NCBI GenBank assembly: GCA_021464415.1
Contig: CM038469.1
Location: 21,595,901 to 21,659,900 of the forward strand
Length of the DNA: 64,000 nucleotides
Reading direction: 5' to 3'
Origin: Lonicera japonica
Lineage: Eukaryota > Streptophyta > Magnoliopsida > Dipsacales > Caprifoliaceae
This document shows positions 31,949-42,874 of this stretch, piece after piece. Position 1 is the first letter of the stretch. Each line of letters starts with the position of its first letter. Both the position numbers and the translations under genes were made by a program. The notes beneath the pieces were generated by a model that worked only from the letters and a program-made list of their open reading frames with translations, was not told the DNA's origin and ran no database searches.

Positions 31949-33204
31949 ATGTCTTCTTGTCGTACAAATTCTGACTTTTCTTATGTTGAAGCCCAAGATG
32001 CTCTGATATCTTCTGAGAATGGCTTGAACTTTGGTGCATTCAGTCCTTTAGCGGGTTGGTGCCATCGTCCTGTAGATTTTTCCTTTTTGCTAGGCGCTTT
32101 GTATTTTTAGAGCCCTGCTGATCATCTCTTCCGCTTCGGGCTAGATGAGCTCTGCCCGACTTACGAGGAGTTTTCTTGGCTGTTGCGTTCTGATGTCTGT
32201 CTCTCGATGGCTGTTCCCATAGAAGAAATCGGTCCTCGAGATATGCTGATTGCTCTGTTAGCCATTTCTCAAGTGGCCTACGATGGTTTTATTAACGACG
32301 GGCTTCTTGACCTCCACAAAATGGTGAGGTTCTTTCATCGTTATGAAGAGAGAGCTTCTTATAGTGTGGGGCGTACTGCGGTGGCCTTGATCTATCTTGT
32401 TTCTGATATGCTACTGGTGACGGGCTCTTCTTGTATCAATCCGACTATTCTGAGTTTGATTTACCATGCTAGGAATGGGGAGTCCATAGTGCCTATTGTT
32501 CTTGCGGAAACTCTGAATGGCCTAGATGATCTTCAAAGGGGAGCTTCACCCTTCTTCCGAGGAAGCCCGCGTTTGCTATACATGTGGTTGTTGGAGCCTT
32601 TTCAATCGGTGGATTTCAACGGGGTTCGGCTTGACAATCCGACGCACTTTTTCCGTCGTCCCCTCTTTGGTGCTTTGACCTTGTCTTCCTCTGATTGGAC
32701 GGTGGGTTTTCGGAGAACTTTCAGCCTATCCGGTGGAACATTCCTTGGTGGAAGCTGAAGGCGATGGTGCTTAGTACAGGGGGTCAGAACTGTGTTCGGC
32801 TCCGCGGGCTCTGATTTACCTCCTTTTATCTCCTAGGACGTCTTCTTCGGCAGTTCAACGTTCCTCAGGGCATTCCCCTTGGTCTGAACAACTTCTCCTC
32901 TGAGTCTAAATTTGTGACCCCGCATGTTTCTTTATCGGTGGAGATGATGTGGCGTGCTCGACTGACTCGTCAGTTCAACTATGCCCGTTTCGGTATTACC
33001 AGCCCCCTCCGGGCTGACATCATCTGTTCTCGTTGGGGGTCTTTGGAAGGGGAGCTAATTGATGATCCCTTCCAAATGGAGTGGTTCCGGTTCATGGATT
33101 CTGAGCCTACAGAGGAGAACATTGTCGTTGCGTACCAGATCCTGGATGAGGCTCGAATTGACTTGGCTACTAAGGACCCTGCTTGGCCAACCTCTAGGGA
33201 TTAG
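31949..33204 (+). pseudogene. Second antisense gene of element C, resembling plant DUF7745 proteins
   Basis: The start is MSSCRTNSDFSYVEAQDA. In the same frame after a TAG at 32108 come HLFRFGLDELCPTYEEFSWL, RDMLIALLAISQVAYDGFI, GRTAVALIYLVSDMLLV, IVLAETLNGLDDLQRG and FRGSPRLLYMWLLEPF. After a frameshift near 32715 the order is RWNIPWWKLKA, LRQFNVPQGIPLGL, VSLSVEMMWRARLTRQ and a stop at 33204. The pattern of a FTFGEVDL-TPT-EEY block, a hydrophobic helix, AETxxxL..C/D, RFIGC-like and W..PWW matches, in my judgement, hypothetical plant proteins grouped as DUF7745, which are common next to Tat-type elements. Function is unknown. The TAG could instead be the end of an intron. It ends about 220 bases before the pol stop on the other strand. 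Confidence 0.58.
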
Positions 33205-33423
33205 GTTTTTTTGTATGCTGTATCTTCTTTGTAACTTCCGGTGTTCTAAACCACCTTAATAATATATAAAGGACTGTTTATGGGAAATAAATTTCTTTAC
33301 AATGTTTAAACCAGGCCTAAAGTCAATTCTCAGGTTGCCTACGTTCCCCTTTTGATTTTTCAAAGAACAAAAGTTTTGAGTTGGGGCTCAGGTTTATGTA
33401 GTTCTTATATATACATGTTACAT

Positions 33424-34449
33424 CTATTGGTAATACTTCTTTAATCGATCCATGTTGACTGGTGAATGTAGTAATTGTCCGTCCAAGTCTGTGAGTATGG
33501 CAGCACCCCCAGTGTTAATCTCTTTGACCATGTACGGCCCTGTCCACTTCTGCCCAAACTTTCCCCTTGGGTCTCTGGCTGGCTCTCGAATTTCTTTCAA
33601 CACGATGTCGTTCTTATTAATACCCCGAGTCTTTACTTTCTGGTTAAATGCTCGAGCAATTCTCTTCTGATACCCTTGGTGGTGGTATGTGGCTCTCAAT
33701 CTCTTCTTATCTAGCAAGGCCAGCTCGTTATAACGTGCATGGACCCACTCCATCTCGTTAACTTGATTCTCTAGTATAACTCTGAGGGAAGGGACCTCCA
33801 ATTCAACAGGGATGACTGCTTCCATCCCGTATGTAAGAGAAAACGGGGTTGCCCCGGTGGAGACCCTCTCGGTGGTGCGGTATCCCCACAATGCATATGG
33901 TAATTTTTTCGGCTAGTCTCAACAGGTGTCGGTTATCTTACTTAGGATATTCTTCAGATTTTTGTTAGCGGCCTTAACTGTCACGTTGGTTTGTGGTCTG
34001 TAAGGTGAAGATCTGTGTCGGGTAATACCGTATTCTTCTATGACTGTATTAGCCTCTCCTTCGAAGTGGGTGCCGTTGTCCGAGATGATCTCGTGTGGGA
34101 CCCCATACCGACAGATGATATTCCGTCTGATGAATCGGGCAACTTTTCTGGCGTCAAGGGTTTGGAAAGACTCGGCTTCTACCCATTTGGTGAAGTAGTT
34201 GATGGCCACTAGTATGAATTCATGGCCGTTACTGGATTTGGGAGAAATCTTCCAAATAATGTCGATTCCCCAGCTTGCAAAAGGCCAGGGAGCAGTCATA
34301 TTGTACAACTCTTTCGGAGGAAGTTTCTGAGACTTAGCGTAAATTTGGCACTTGTGACAACGGCGTACGTGGTTAACGCAGTCATTCGGCAGGGTAGACC
34401 AGTAATATCCTTGCCTGATGATTTTGCGGGCAAGTGTATGGCCGCTCAT
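33424..34449 (-). pseudogene. Integrase of element C
   Basis: Reading leftwards from 34449: the zinc finger remnant (MSGHTLARKI ... RRCHKCQIYAK), catalytic core with the first Asp in WGIDIIW and the second in IISDNGTHFEG, then RPQTNVTVKAANKN. The third catalytic residue, normally Glu in this block (VEAANK), is Lys here. A stop at 33919 and a shift separate the core from the C-terminal part (MWGYRTTERVSTGATPFSL ... GPYMVKEINTGGAAIL ... VNMDRLKKYYQ). The enzyme would insert the element's cDNA. With the active-site change and the breaks it is dead. Confidence 0.88.
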
Positions 34450-34616
34450 ATGAGGTCCACAATCGCCCCATGTATCTCATCCATCATTTTGATAGATTCT
34501 TCTTTAGTGAGACATTGGAGATGGGTCCCGTCGTAGTTCCTCTTTTACAGCCTCCCAGCACAAAGTATGAACCTTGATGCTAATCTCCTGAGTGTAACCT
34601 GTGTTTTCTTGTCCGT

Positions 34617-35124
34617 TTATTCGGGATACTGATGGTTTTTCAATAGGTTCCAGATGTCGTAAAACCAAGCGGTTAAGTCCCCGCTCTCTTCATTCTCTAC
34701 CTCAAGGGTCCTGTAGTGTGCTGGTCCTGATCTTCTTTGCACTGTAAGAGTTATTTCTTCCATCCCCTCCGGGATATCAATCATAGATGCCAGGGTTGCT
34801 AGTGCGTCAGCAAAACTGTTTTGTGACCTGGGGACATAGTAAAACTCTGAATGCTCAAATATTCCTGCGACATCCTCCAGTCGGGCGAGGTAAGGGACTA
34901 ATTTCTCATCTCTGATCTTCCATTCCTTCAGAACTTGGTGGACCACTAATGCTGAATCTCCGTATACCTGTATTCTCTTTATACCCCTTTGGAGCACGAT
35001 CTCTAATCCGATTATACAGGCTTCATACTCGACCATGTTGTTGGTGCAGAGAAACTAATAGGATGCCTATCCCGTTTTCGTTTTGGTTGGCGGCCCCGTC
35101 GAAGTACAATTTCCAGTCTTCATC
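34617..35124 (-). pseudogene. Second (archaeal-like) RNase H domain of element C
   Basis: The domain begins DEDWKLYFDGAANQNENGIG (first acidic residue in YFDGA), then a frameshift near 35030, then MVEYEACIIGLEIVLQRGIK (Glu), QVYGDSALVVHQVLKEW (Asp) and SQNSFADALATLAS (Asp). An extra RNase H of this type after the usual one is a hallmark of the Tat lineage. It is thought to have been acquired separately from the first RNase H. Confidence 0.85.
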
Positions 35125-35640
35125 GATCTTAACATTCATGATAGTTTCGTCTGGGAATTTGGCTTCTTCTAGCATGTCCCCCAATATTGGATTATGGGCC
35201 AGGTAATCAGCTATGATCTTGCCTTTGACTGACTTCTGGGTCATGTAGGTGATGTCAAATTCGGAGAGCAAGAATAACCATTTTTCCATACGGTTTGAGA
35301 GAGCTGATTTCTCGAAGAGGTATTTCAACGGATCAATTTGTGATGCTAGGATGACCGGGAAAACCAGCATGTAGTGCCGTAATTTTTGTGTTACCCAGAC
35401 GAGAGCGGTGCATGATTTCTCCAATGGCGTGTAGTTTATCTCAAATGGGGACAATTTCTTGCTGATGTAGTAGATGGCCTGTTCTTTCCGTGTATCGGTC
35501 AGATGTTGGGCTAGCATAGCTCCTGCGGCCGAATCAATGACGGTCAAGTATAGAATCAGTGGCAGTCCGGTCTGTGGTGGGGCTAACACTAGGGGTTCGG
35601 AGAGGTAGTCTTTTATTCTATTAAAAGCTTCCTAGCACTG
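35125..35640 (-). pseudogene. First RNase H domain of element C
   Basis: LVLAPPQTGLPLILYLTVID, AAGAMLAQHL, AIYYISKKLS, TPLEKSCTALVW and LSEFDITYMTQKSVKGK follow the usual order of a Ty3/gypsy RNase H, which degrades the RNA strand during reverse transcription. The piece is preceded by a stop at the RT junction near 35632. Confidence 0.85.
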
Positions 35641-36401
35641 ATCGTCCCATTCTCCTGATGAAGACTTCCTCAGGAGTTTGAAGATAGGTTCACAAGTCTG
35701 AGTAAGCTGAGAGATGAATCTGCTAATGTACTGCAAATTACCCAAAAATCCCCGGATTTCTTTCTCGGTACGAGGCTCGGGCATGTCTCGGATAGCTCGA
35801 ACTTTGGCAGGGTCTACCTCGATTCCCTTTTTACTGACGACATAGCCCAGGAGCTTTCCTTTGGTTACCCCGAACACACATTTCTGCGGATTGAGTCTCA
35901 TCTGGTATGGAAGAGGCGATCAAAAAAGGTTCGTAAGGCTGGCACATGGCCTTCCCTCTCCTTTGACTTGATTATCATATCGTCCACATACACTTCTACT
36001 TCTTTGTGAATCATGTCGTGGAAGATAGCTGTAGCTGCACTCTGATATGTTGCCCCGGCATTCTTCAGCCCGAATGGCATAACGGTGTAGCAGTATGTCC
36101 CCCACGGTGTGATGAATGCTGTTTTCTCTTGGTGATCCGGGTGCATCTTAATCTGATTATACCTGGCGAAACCGTCTACGAATGACTTCAAAGCATGGTT
36201 AGCGATATTATCCACTATCAAATCAATATTGGGTAATGGGAAATCGTCTTTCGGGCAGGCTTTATTGAGATCTCGGTAATCTACACATATGCGGACCTTC
36301 CCATTTGCCTTTGGGAGGGGCACAATGTTGGCTAACCATGAAGGATACTCGATCACTCGCAAGAACCCCACACTCAGTTGTTTCATCACTTCTTCTTTCA
36401 C
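35632..36401 (-). pseudogene. Reverse transcriptase of element C
   Basis: From 36401: VGFLRVIEYPSWLANIVPL, KVRICVDYRDLNKACPKDDF, PLPNIDLIVDNIANH, MPFGLKNAGATYQ and the active site YVDDMI near 35985. A frameshift near 35910 leads into MRLNPQKCVFGV, GKLLGYVVSKKGIEVDP and GFLGNLQYISRFI (thumb and connection), ending at a stop. Motifs are well preserved and in the right order. The break lies behind the active site. Confidence 0.92.
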
Positions 36402-37584
36402 TTTCAGGGACCACTCAGGTGTAAGTTTTCTTAATTTCTACTTGACGGGTCTAAACTCCGGCTTGGTGTGTATTTCGTGCATGACTATCTGGCTATTCAA
36501 ACCTGTCATATCGGCATAGGACCAGGCAAAGACATCCACGAACTCATTTAGAGTTTGTGTGAATTCCTTTCTTTCTTCTCGTTTAGACTTGCTCCAATAC
36601 GGACCTCTTTCCTTTCTTCTTCCGTCCCGAGGTTAATCACAAGAGTGTCTCCCTCCTCACTCTGTGTACGCTGTTCTTCCTGCTCAAGGTGTTCGTTTAG
36701 TCTTTCCATCTCCATATAAGCAATTACAGAATCAAGACTAAAAGGATAACCCAAAACACAGTTTTCTTCATTGATAATAGTGCTTACAGGTACAAGTTTA
36801 AAAAGTAAATCTAGGAGCGACTCCTCCCTAGTCTTACCCTCACTCTTATCTCTCACCCTTACAATTTCACTATTTTCCCCCTTTTTATAGTAATCTGGAT
36901 CGGCATGTATTAAGTGTATAGGGTCATCTATTGGCTCATCATCCCCTAGAGCCATGACGTCGAAGAGATCTCCGATCATTTCTTCCTTTTTATCTTCCTC
37001 GTCTTCATTTTCTTCTCTCAACCCGATCGTCAACTTGGTAGAGAAGCTGTGCAAAATATTTTCCTTGAGATAGAGGTCCTCTTCATAGAAGATTTCCCAT
37101 CCTAGAAGGTTATCTCCGTCGCTGTTTCTCCAAGGCTCTTGAAAGTCGCAAAAGGGGAAGTCTTCTCCTTCTTTGACGAAAAACCCATTTAGAGAGCTAA
37201 AACTCGGATACTGATGCTCTCAACCCTTTTCTCTTGGTTGTCTTCTTCGGTGTGCCGGTACCCCAACCCTTCTCTTTCACGCCTCCTTATTAGTTCTAAG
37301 GCCTGAAGTAATCCTGGCTGTCCCATTCCCAGACTGGCTCCAGGTAAGTATTTCATTATTCTTAGCATATTTCTGATCTTGGTGCTGAGACCGGGGATAT
37401 TATCAGGGGGTAGATACTCGATTCTCTGGGTGGTGAGAGCTTGGACTTAAGGCTCGTAAGAAAAGCCTTCCAGCTGTATGCTCTGGCTCCCGATGCCCAA
37501 AACAGGTAATTCCAAATCTGCCAAGGTCCTCTCAGGATCTCATTGGATGGTGATTATATGCCCTTCGAACGGTATCTTGATCTT
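36402..37584 (-). pseudogene. Protease-RT linker of element C pol
   Basis: This is the region between protease and reverse transcriptase. It includes a 168-codon acidic stretch at 36548-37054 (LREENEDEEDKKEEM, DDPIHLIHADPDYY, EEERKEVRIG). Such long acidic linkers with no known enzyme domain are usual in Tat elements. Several stops occur. Confidence 0.6.
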
Positions 37585-38484
37585 CTAGTGTAAGGAGGAT
37601 GGGAGTGCTCCTATGTCATGTAGCCATGCTCTTCCCAACAGAAGGTTGAAACTGGAGGGAATGTCTATGATTTGGAAGTCGACTGGAACGTTTACGGGAC
37701 CGACCATGAGATCTAGCTTTAGGGAACCCAGAACGGCCCTTCTGGTGTTGTCATAGGCTCTAACGGTCACTGCTGATGGAGAAAGTTCTGAGTCTAAGAT
37801 ACCCAGACATTTGGCGGTCTTCAAAGGGCAGACATTTATGGTTGACCCGTTGTCGATGAGGACCTGTGGCAGGATTTTCCCTCGGGTTCGGACAGTAATA
37901 TGGAGGGCTAGACTGTGTTTCTTTCCTAATGGAGATAAGTCTTCATCTGAAAATGACAGACTTATTTGGACTGTAAGGGACCCGATCATGTTTGGCAGTT
38001 GTTCGGGCGTAGAGTCTGGTGATATGACGGCCTCATCTAGGAGTTTGATGAAGGTGGTCCTGTGAGGTTTGGAGGCAACTAAGAGGCCCCAAATGGTGAT
38101 GTGTGCCTGAGTTTTCTTCAATTGTTCTAGTACTCGATCGTCTCCTATTTCCTTAGGAGGTGGTGATTTCTCGGTATCCATTGGTGGTGACTGATATACC
38201 CTCCCTGAACGGGTAATTTGTTGTATCCAAAGGGAGGCTGGGTCTAATCCCTCTGAGGTTTCTGGTGATTCTGGATCCGTAGACCAACTGAAAGTTTTGG
38301 GGGAGGTCTCTGTCATACAGATTGTCTCATTAGGAAGACCTCGGGATTTCCATGGTTGTTTCTTCTTGTCCTGGGTCCATCCTATCCCAGATTTTTCGGG
38401 ATTGGTTTTGATTGCGAGTGGCTGTGAGATTCCCTGATTGGCCTTTCGTAAACCCTGCCCGGGTAGGAAATTCATCTTAGCCAT
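37585..38484 (-). pseudogene. Aspartic protease of element C
   Basis: The catalytic motif reads LIDNGSTINVCPL (Asn in place of the usual Thr or Ser after Asp, as is common in Tat elements) at about 37845. It is followed by AVTVRAYDNTRRAVLG, VPVDFQIID and the second hallmark SFNLLLGRAWLHDIGALPS. The preceding part (38484 onwards) begins MAKMNFLPGQGLRKANQG, a G-patch-like segment also usual here. The frame stops at 37585. Confidence 0.85.
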
Positions 38485-38520
38485 CCATTGGTCAATTATT
38501 GGGTTGAGGCCTGGGGCAAC

Positions 38521-40360
38521 TTAAGCCTTTTTTGGCGGCACAACTGGTGACTTGTAGGCTGGGTCATCTCGAATGAGTCCCACGGGATCAAAACTTTCTT
38601 CATCAGTGGTTAAGGTGTTAATTCCCGCAAGAGGAGCATGATTGGGAAGGGGGTTGTTAGTAACATTGGGCCCGCCGGGTGCGAGTATAGTACCAGCCTC
38701 AATTAGGTCTTGAATACGATGGCGAAGAGCCAAACAGCGTTCTGTGTCATGGCCTGCTCCTTGATGGTATTCACAGTTCTCATTCATCCTCTAGGAGCTG
38801 GGAATAGGGTTTGGCGGGGGGCGTAGGTTGAGTGGAGTGATTAGTCCAGCCTTTCGGAGCAGTTCCAGGTTTTTGACCAGGGTAGTGGGAAGGGTGCAGA
38901 AGTTCTTCTTTTTCTTGACCTCGGTGCTCGAAGAGTCTCCTTGTGCGGGCCAGCTCATTGGAGGTGCTTGTTGTGGCTGTTGAAATGGGTTTTGTTGATA
39001 TGGGTATGAGCTTAGTTGGTTCACGGCTGGAGTGGCCGTCTTTCTCCCAGTGTATGAGGCTTTCTTGATATCGGTTTCTGCTTTCTTGACCAGTTCTTCC
39101 TCTACTTGTGACCCCATGCTTAACAGGGCTCTGAAGTGTGGAAATACATGCTTTCCCATACAACTCAATACGGCTGGAGTGAAATTCTTCTGTATGATCT
39201 CCAACTGTTCTTCTTCATCGGGCCGTTTGGACATTTGGGAGGCCATTTCTCTCTAGTCGGTGACAAAGTCGCTGAAGCTCTCCTTTTCGCCTTGCTTGGC
39301 CATCTCCAGGTGCTTATGGGTAATTTCCAAATCCTTGTTGGACCAGTATTTGGTCATGAACTCCTTGACAATATCTCTCCAAGCCTTTGTATGGTGTCTC
39401 TCTAGATCAAAAAACCATCTCAGGGCGGCCCCCGAGAGAGTCATGTGAAAGGCCTGAGCCAACTTCGGCTCTCCACAACCGGACACTTGCATGGATCTGA
39501 TGTAGGATTGAAGAAGGGTTTTAGGAGGTGTGGTTCCTGTGAATTTGGTGATGGAAGGGAGTTTGAATCCCTGGGGTAATCTTGCTTCCAGGTAGAGGGA
39601 GAAGGCATTCATATCTGTAATCTCGTCTGCCCCTTTTATTAGAGAAATTCCCCTTTGCAGAACCTTCATCTGCTCTTTCAGTTTTCTTCATTTCTTCACT
39701 CTCTCTTGACACCTCGTCGGGCTGTTCCCGAGCTATAACCGATTTTGCATATACTGCTCGGAGTCGGTTGATGTCTGGGTACTCATTAACAGGGGCTACC
39801 GAAGCCGGGGGTGGAATAAGCCTTGGGGGAACTTGTGGCCATGGTTGGTATTGAGGCTCAAAGCCTTGTTGGGGTTGGGGCCAAACGATGGGTGGCTCTT
39901 GTTGCTGATAAATGGGGCCTGAATTCGGGGCCCATTGATTCTGATTGTTGGGATCGGTCTGAACGGGACCGGCTATGATGGGGCCCGTTTGGGGTGGATT
40001 GCTTCCTTGGACTGGGGGAAGTACCTGTGATGACTGCCCTTGATTCTGATCTCGATTCGGTGGTAGCCATTCAAACCCCGGTGGTGCAGCTCGTTTGGCT
40101 GACAACTCTTCTATTCAGACTCGGGTACTCTGTTGCTCGGTTGTGAGGCTCCCTAGATTCTTGCTAACAGTCATTAGTAGACGATGCATCTCGGCTAAGG
40201 TTGGCTGGACTGTTGATGCCTCGGCTAGGCTCTGATTCATTTCTTGATTCTCACGTCCGTCAGTCATTACGAATGTGCTTGGTCTCACTAATCTCCCGGT
40301 ATGATCTCGACCGACCCAACCTTCTAGACTGTCGTTGTTCACGGCTGTAGACGAAACCAC
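38521..40360 (-). pseudogene. gag of element C
   Basis: The frame starts near 40360 (MVSSTAVNNDSLEGWVGRD). An in-frame TGA lies at 40115. After a Pro/Gln-rich part (39521-40105) a frameshift near 39680 leads to the capsid core: LPQGFKLPSITKFTGTTPP, LSGAALRWFFDLER, EFMTKYW and LEMAKQGEKESFSDFV. A stop near 39253 is followed in frame by MASQMSKRPDEEEQLEIIQK. A further shift near 38790 leads to a knuckle-like CEYHQGAGHDTERCLALRHR. The protein would form the particle that packages element RNA. At least four breaks are present. Confidence 0.85.
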
Positions 40361-40998
40361 GTGGCGAAGATGAAGGAAGACTATGATGCGACTCGATTTT
40401 TGCCAAAAGAACTACTAAAAATTGCCGAGAAAAGACTCGGATTTTAAAAAGGTCTTGTAAGTAAGCCGTAAGGTGGTACATCCCTTACGGCTGTTTGACA
40501 AGTGTTTTAGCCGACTCAATCTTATATGCAGCACAGGTGTACGAACGGTTAAGGCTTCAGGCTCCCTCCTATTTAGCAAGACCTTGCGATATGCCCCAGG
40601 GGCGGGTACGTGCAAGAGCCTTTTGATATACTTCCCGGGTACGTGAGTGTTCTCGTCACTCGATATACCTCGGGGGCGTATTTGGCCAAGGAGAGTGGAA
40701 GTAAATGCTTTCGGTTTATGTCGCCCAAGCAAGCCAACTCCCTACTCACTTATAATACTTCCGAAGGTTTGGGGTAAGTTCACACTCGTAGAACCAATGC
40801 ATGATTTTGTGAAAGTGTGTGCAAAGTTCGAAAGGTTGGTTTCACAAATATCATTATCTTTATTACGTATTTTTTAAAACTTCTATTTTTAGAAAAAGGT
40901 TTCTTCTCAATCAATTAACATAAGTAGGGAAAGCAGTAAAAGCAAGTATTCAATAAATAAACAAAAAAGTCCACATATAAGAATCTAGTTTTCTAGTG
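40361..40998 (-). other. Leader between primer site and gag of element C
   Basis: About 640 bases contain no clear domain. In Ogre elements an extra gene can precede gag. None is recognisable here. Confidence 0.45.
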
Positions 40999-41016
40999 TC
41001 CCCAGCAGAGTCGCCA
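40999..41016 (-). promoter_or_regulatory. Primer binding site of element C (tRNA-Arg type)
   Basis: On the minus strand TGGCGACTCTGCTGGGGA begins one base after the LTR end CTCACA. This is the tRNA-Arg-type site known from Ogre elements. It fixes the orientation of the element. Confidence 0.85.
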
Positions 41017-41017
41017 C

Positions 41018-42562
41018 TGTGAGAATCCGTAAATGCGACCCCCGGGTCTCGATCCCGTTCTTGGGCGTCTGAAGCGTCGGAGAGGATTCCGTCGTTCCAT
41101 TTGCTTTTATTGGTTGATAATTCATATCAAGTGTCCCTATGTTCTATTTCTGGATGCAAGAGGGTTCATTCAGAGTTGCCAGTACGTTTTACGAGAAAAC
41201 GGACAAAACAGTTGTGTAAGAGAAAAGGCTACAGATCAGCCTTTCTTTACACGTTCGTCTATGAAACCAGGATTATATAGGGTTCGGGAACTATATTACG
41301 GTTTGGGAAGGTGTTAAGCACCCATTCTGCCCTTTCGGTCTCTAGTGGTCTTATATGTTTATTTTATGTTGACAAACTTGGATTCTTTTACTAACAGTCT
41401 ACTACTTCCCAAATGAAGAAAACCCTAATTTTTGGGAAAGCGGGGAAAGGGATAAAAACCTTTGTGTTCCGAGATTCGATGTTTTTATTATTGAAAGATG
41501 TAAATACAAATGATAAAAACCTTTTATTTTGAAAGAGTGTCCCGTATTATTTCCTCAGATAATGACAGTTTTCTCGTTTTGTGATTACTTTTGTAAAAGT
41601 TTGGATCTTGTATCGGGACTAATTTAATATGGAATTAGAACTCTTTGAGGGGAGTTTTACGTCGTATTTTAAAAAGACAGGATATGTTGATTTTAATTCC
41701 TAGATAAGTTTTATCAGTCCGGGTTTTGAAAACAGGATTTTATCCGGATGATGATGTACTTGTTCTTCTGATTTTGCAAATGATTTTATCAGGGTCTTTT
41801 TGTTTTGAAAACAGTAGACTACTTTGTAATTTGGCAATAAGTTTATTCAAATAAAACGTGAACAGAACAACAGAAGTAAAACAAGTACACAGATATATGA
41901 TTTAAATACTAGAAGAGGTTTTGTTTACCTTCCTGACGAGAATAATAATAAGAAAGAAAATATAATGCGGCAGAGAGATCTCAGGCGATAATGATATTTT
42001 CCTTCTTCAGATATTTCCGAGAATTCGATTCCAGAAATGGGACACGTCGAGTGTCGTGAATAGATTCGATAATTCCTCAGAAATAAGATTATAACATAAA
42101 ATACTTGACGAAAGACTAGAAAATCAGATATAGGCCAATAATTCTCCAATTCCAAGTTGTTGTCTTAAACCCTTGGGGGTGTTGGCCTCTTTATAGTGCT
42201 CAGGGAAGAATGTCGCGCGACATTTCTCCAAAAAGGGCAAGTGTCGCGCGACATGTTGACAAAATGTCGTGCGACATACGGCTGAAGTGATGTCTCTGAT
42301 AGACTGATGTGTCAGAGAGTGGATGGTCTGGGTCAGAGGGGTTTGTCGCACGACACAGAGGAGATTGTCGCGCGAAATAGCAGTGATTGTCGCGCGACAC
42401 ACACTGATATGTCGTGAGACAATCCCACTTAAAAACAGGTTTGTTGGCCAACAAACCCTTTCGGGTCAGTTTCGGGTGCTCGGGTGGGTCCCGGACTCCA
42501 AAAGCAGTACTTCTCGAAAGTCGTTAGGGTTCTTGCGGGGGTCACGGATCGGGGTGTCTACA
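41018..42562 (-). mobile_element. 5' LTR of element C
   Basis: On the minus strand it starts TGTAGACACCCCGATCC and ends GGATTCTCACA (1545 bp). Its inner 900 bases match the truncated 3' LTR. The reversed TATA box (CTTTATAG, 42189-42196) lies close to the palindrome cluster. The right flank begins GAGTT (42563-42567). A matching target duplication cannot be sought because the other LTR is truncated. Confidence 0.9.
42190..42421. promoter_or_regulatory. TATA box and seven TGTCGCGCGACA-type palindromes in the 5' LTR
   Basis: On the minus strand the TATA box (CTATAAAG) ends near 42189-42196. Upstream of it, palindromes start at 42211, 42242, 42265, 42344, 42366, 42388 and 42410. Those at 42211, 42242 and 42388 are perfect. 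Each copy has a counterpart in the other LTR, yet the mutated copies are largely different ones. Confidence 0.8.
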
Positions 42563-42874
42563 GAGTTCAGTCCACAACAATGATCATAATCAAAGAGGAT
42601 ATCAGCCAAGAAAGACATCAAAACAAATTCGATCAATAATATAGTGGGTCATCAAGTGCCACTCTAATAAGCTACAGTAGACAGATGCTTTATAAAATAA
42701 TCGACTGTTGCGCATACAACTAATTATAGTTTAATTCATCTGTCACCTATGCCTACTAGTAGTGTTACTATATATTTTCCGACTCGATACGGTCATGCGC
42801 TGAAAGAAAAGAGTGATCCTAACTACCCATACCCCGGTCGAAAAGAAAATTGAACCTATACCTCTAATACCAAC
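42563..42874 (-). other. Internal end of another minus-strand LTR element (family E) with primer site
   Basis: This holds the reversed primer site CCTCTAATACCA at 42861-42872, two bases before the LTR at 42875. The rest is non-coding. The left part of that element was cut off by the insertion of element C. Confidence 0.6.

Larger units (their letters stand above)
20573..42562 (-). mobile_element. Tat/Ogre-type Ty3/gypsy element (element C) with antisense genes, broken
   Basis: Read on the minus strand the order is 5' LTR (41018-42562), tRNA-Arg-type primer site, gag, protease, linker, RT, RNase H, second RNase H, integrase, then a long 3' region carrying genes on the opposite strand, tandem repeats and the truncated 3' LTR (20573-21477). 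A second RNase H, a tRNA-Arg primer site, great length and extra genes between pol and the 3' LTR are known marks of the Tat/Ogre lineage. The element holds an insertion of a related element (B, from 27011) and a junction near 30.7 kb where the two cannot be separated cleanly. All coding parts have stops or frameshifts. Confidence 0.88.

Noticed and set aside
23286..33204. PMD and DUF7745-like genes as ordinary host genes
   Set aside because: They lie between the LTRs of element C, share its palindromes and are full of stops, so they are better treated as genes carried by the element.
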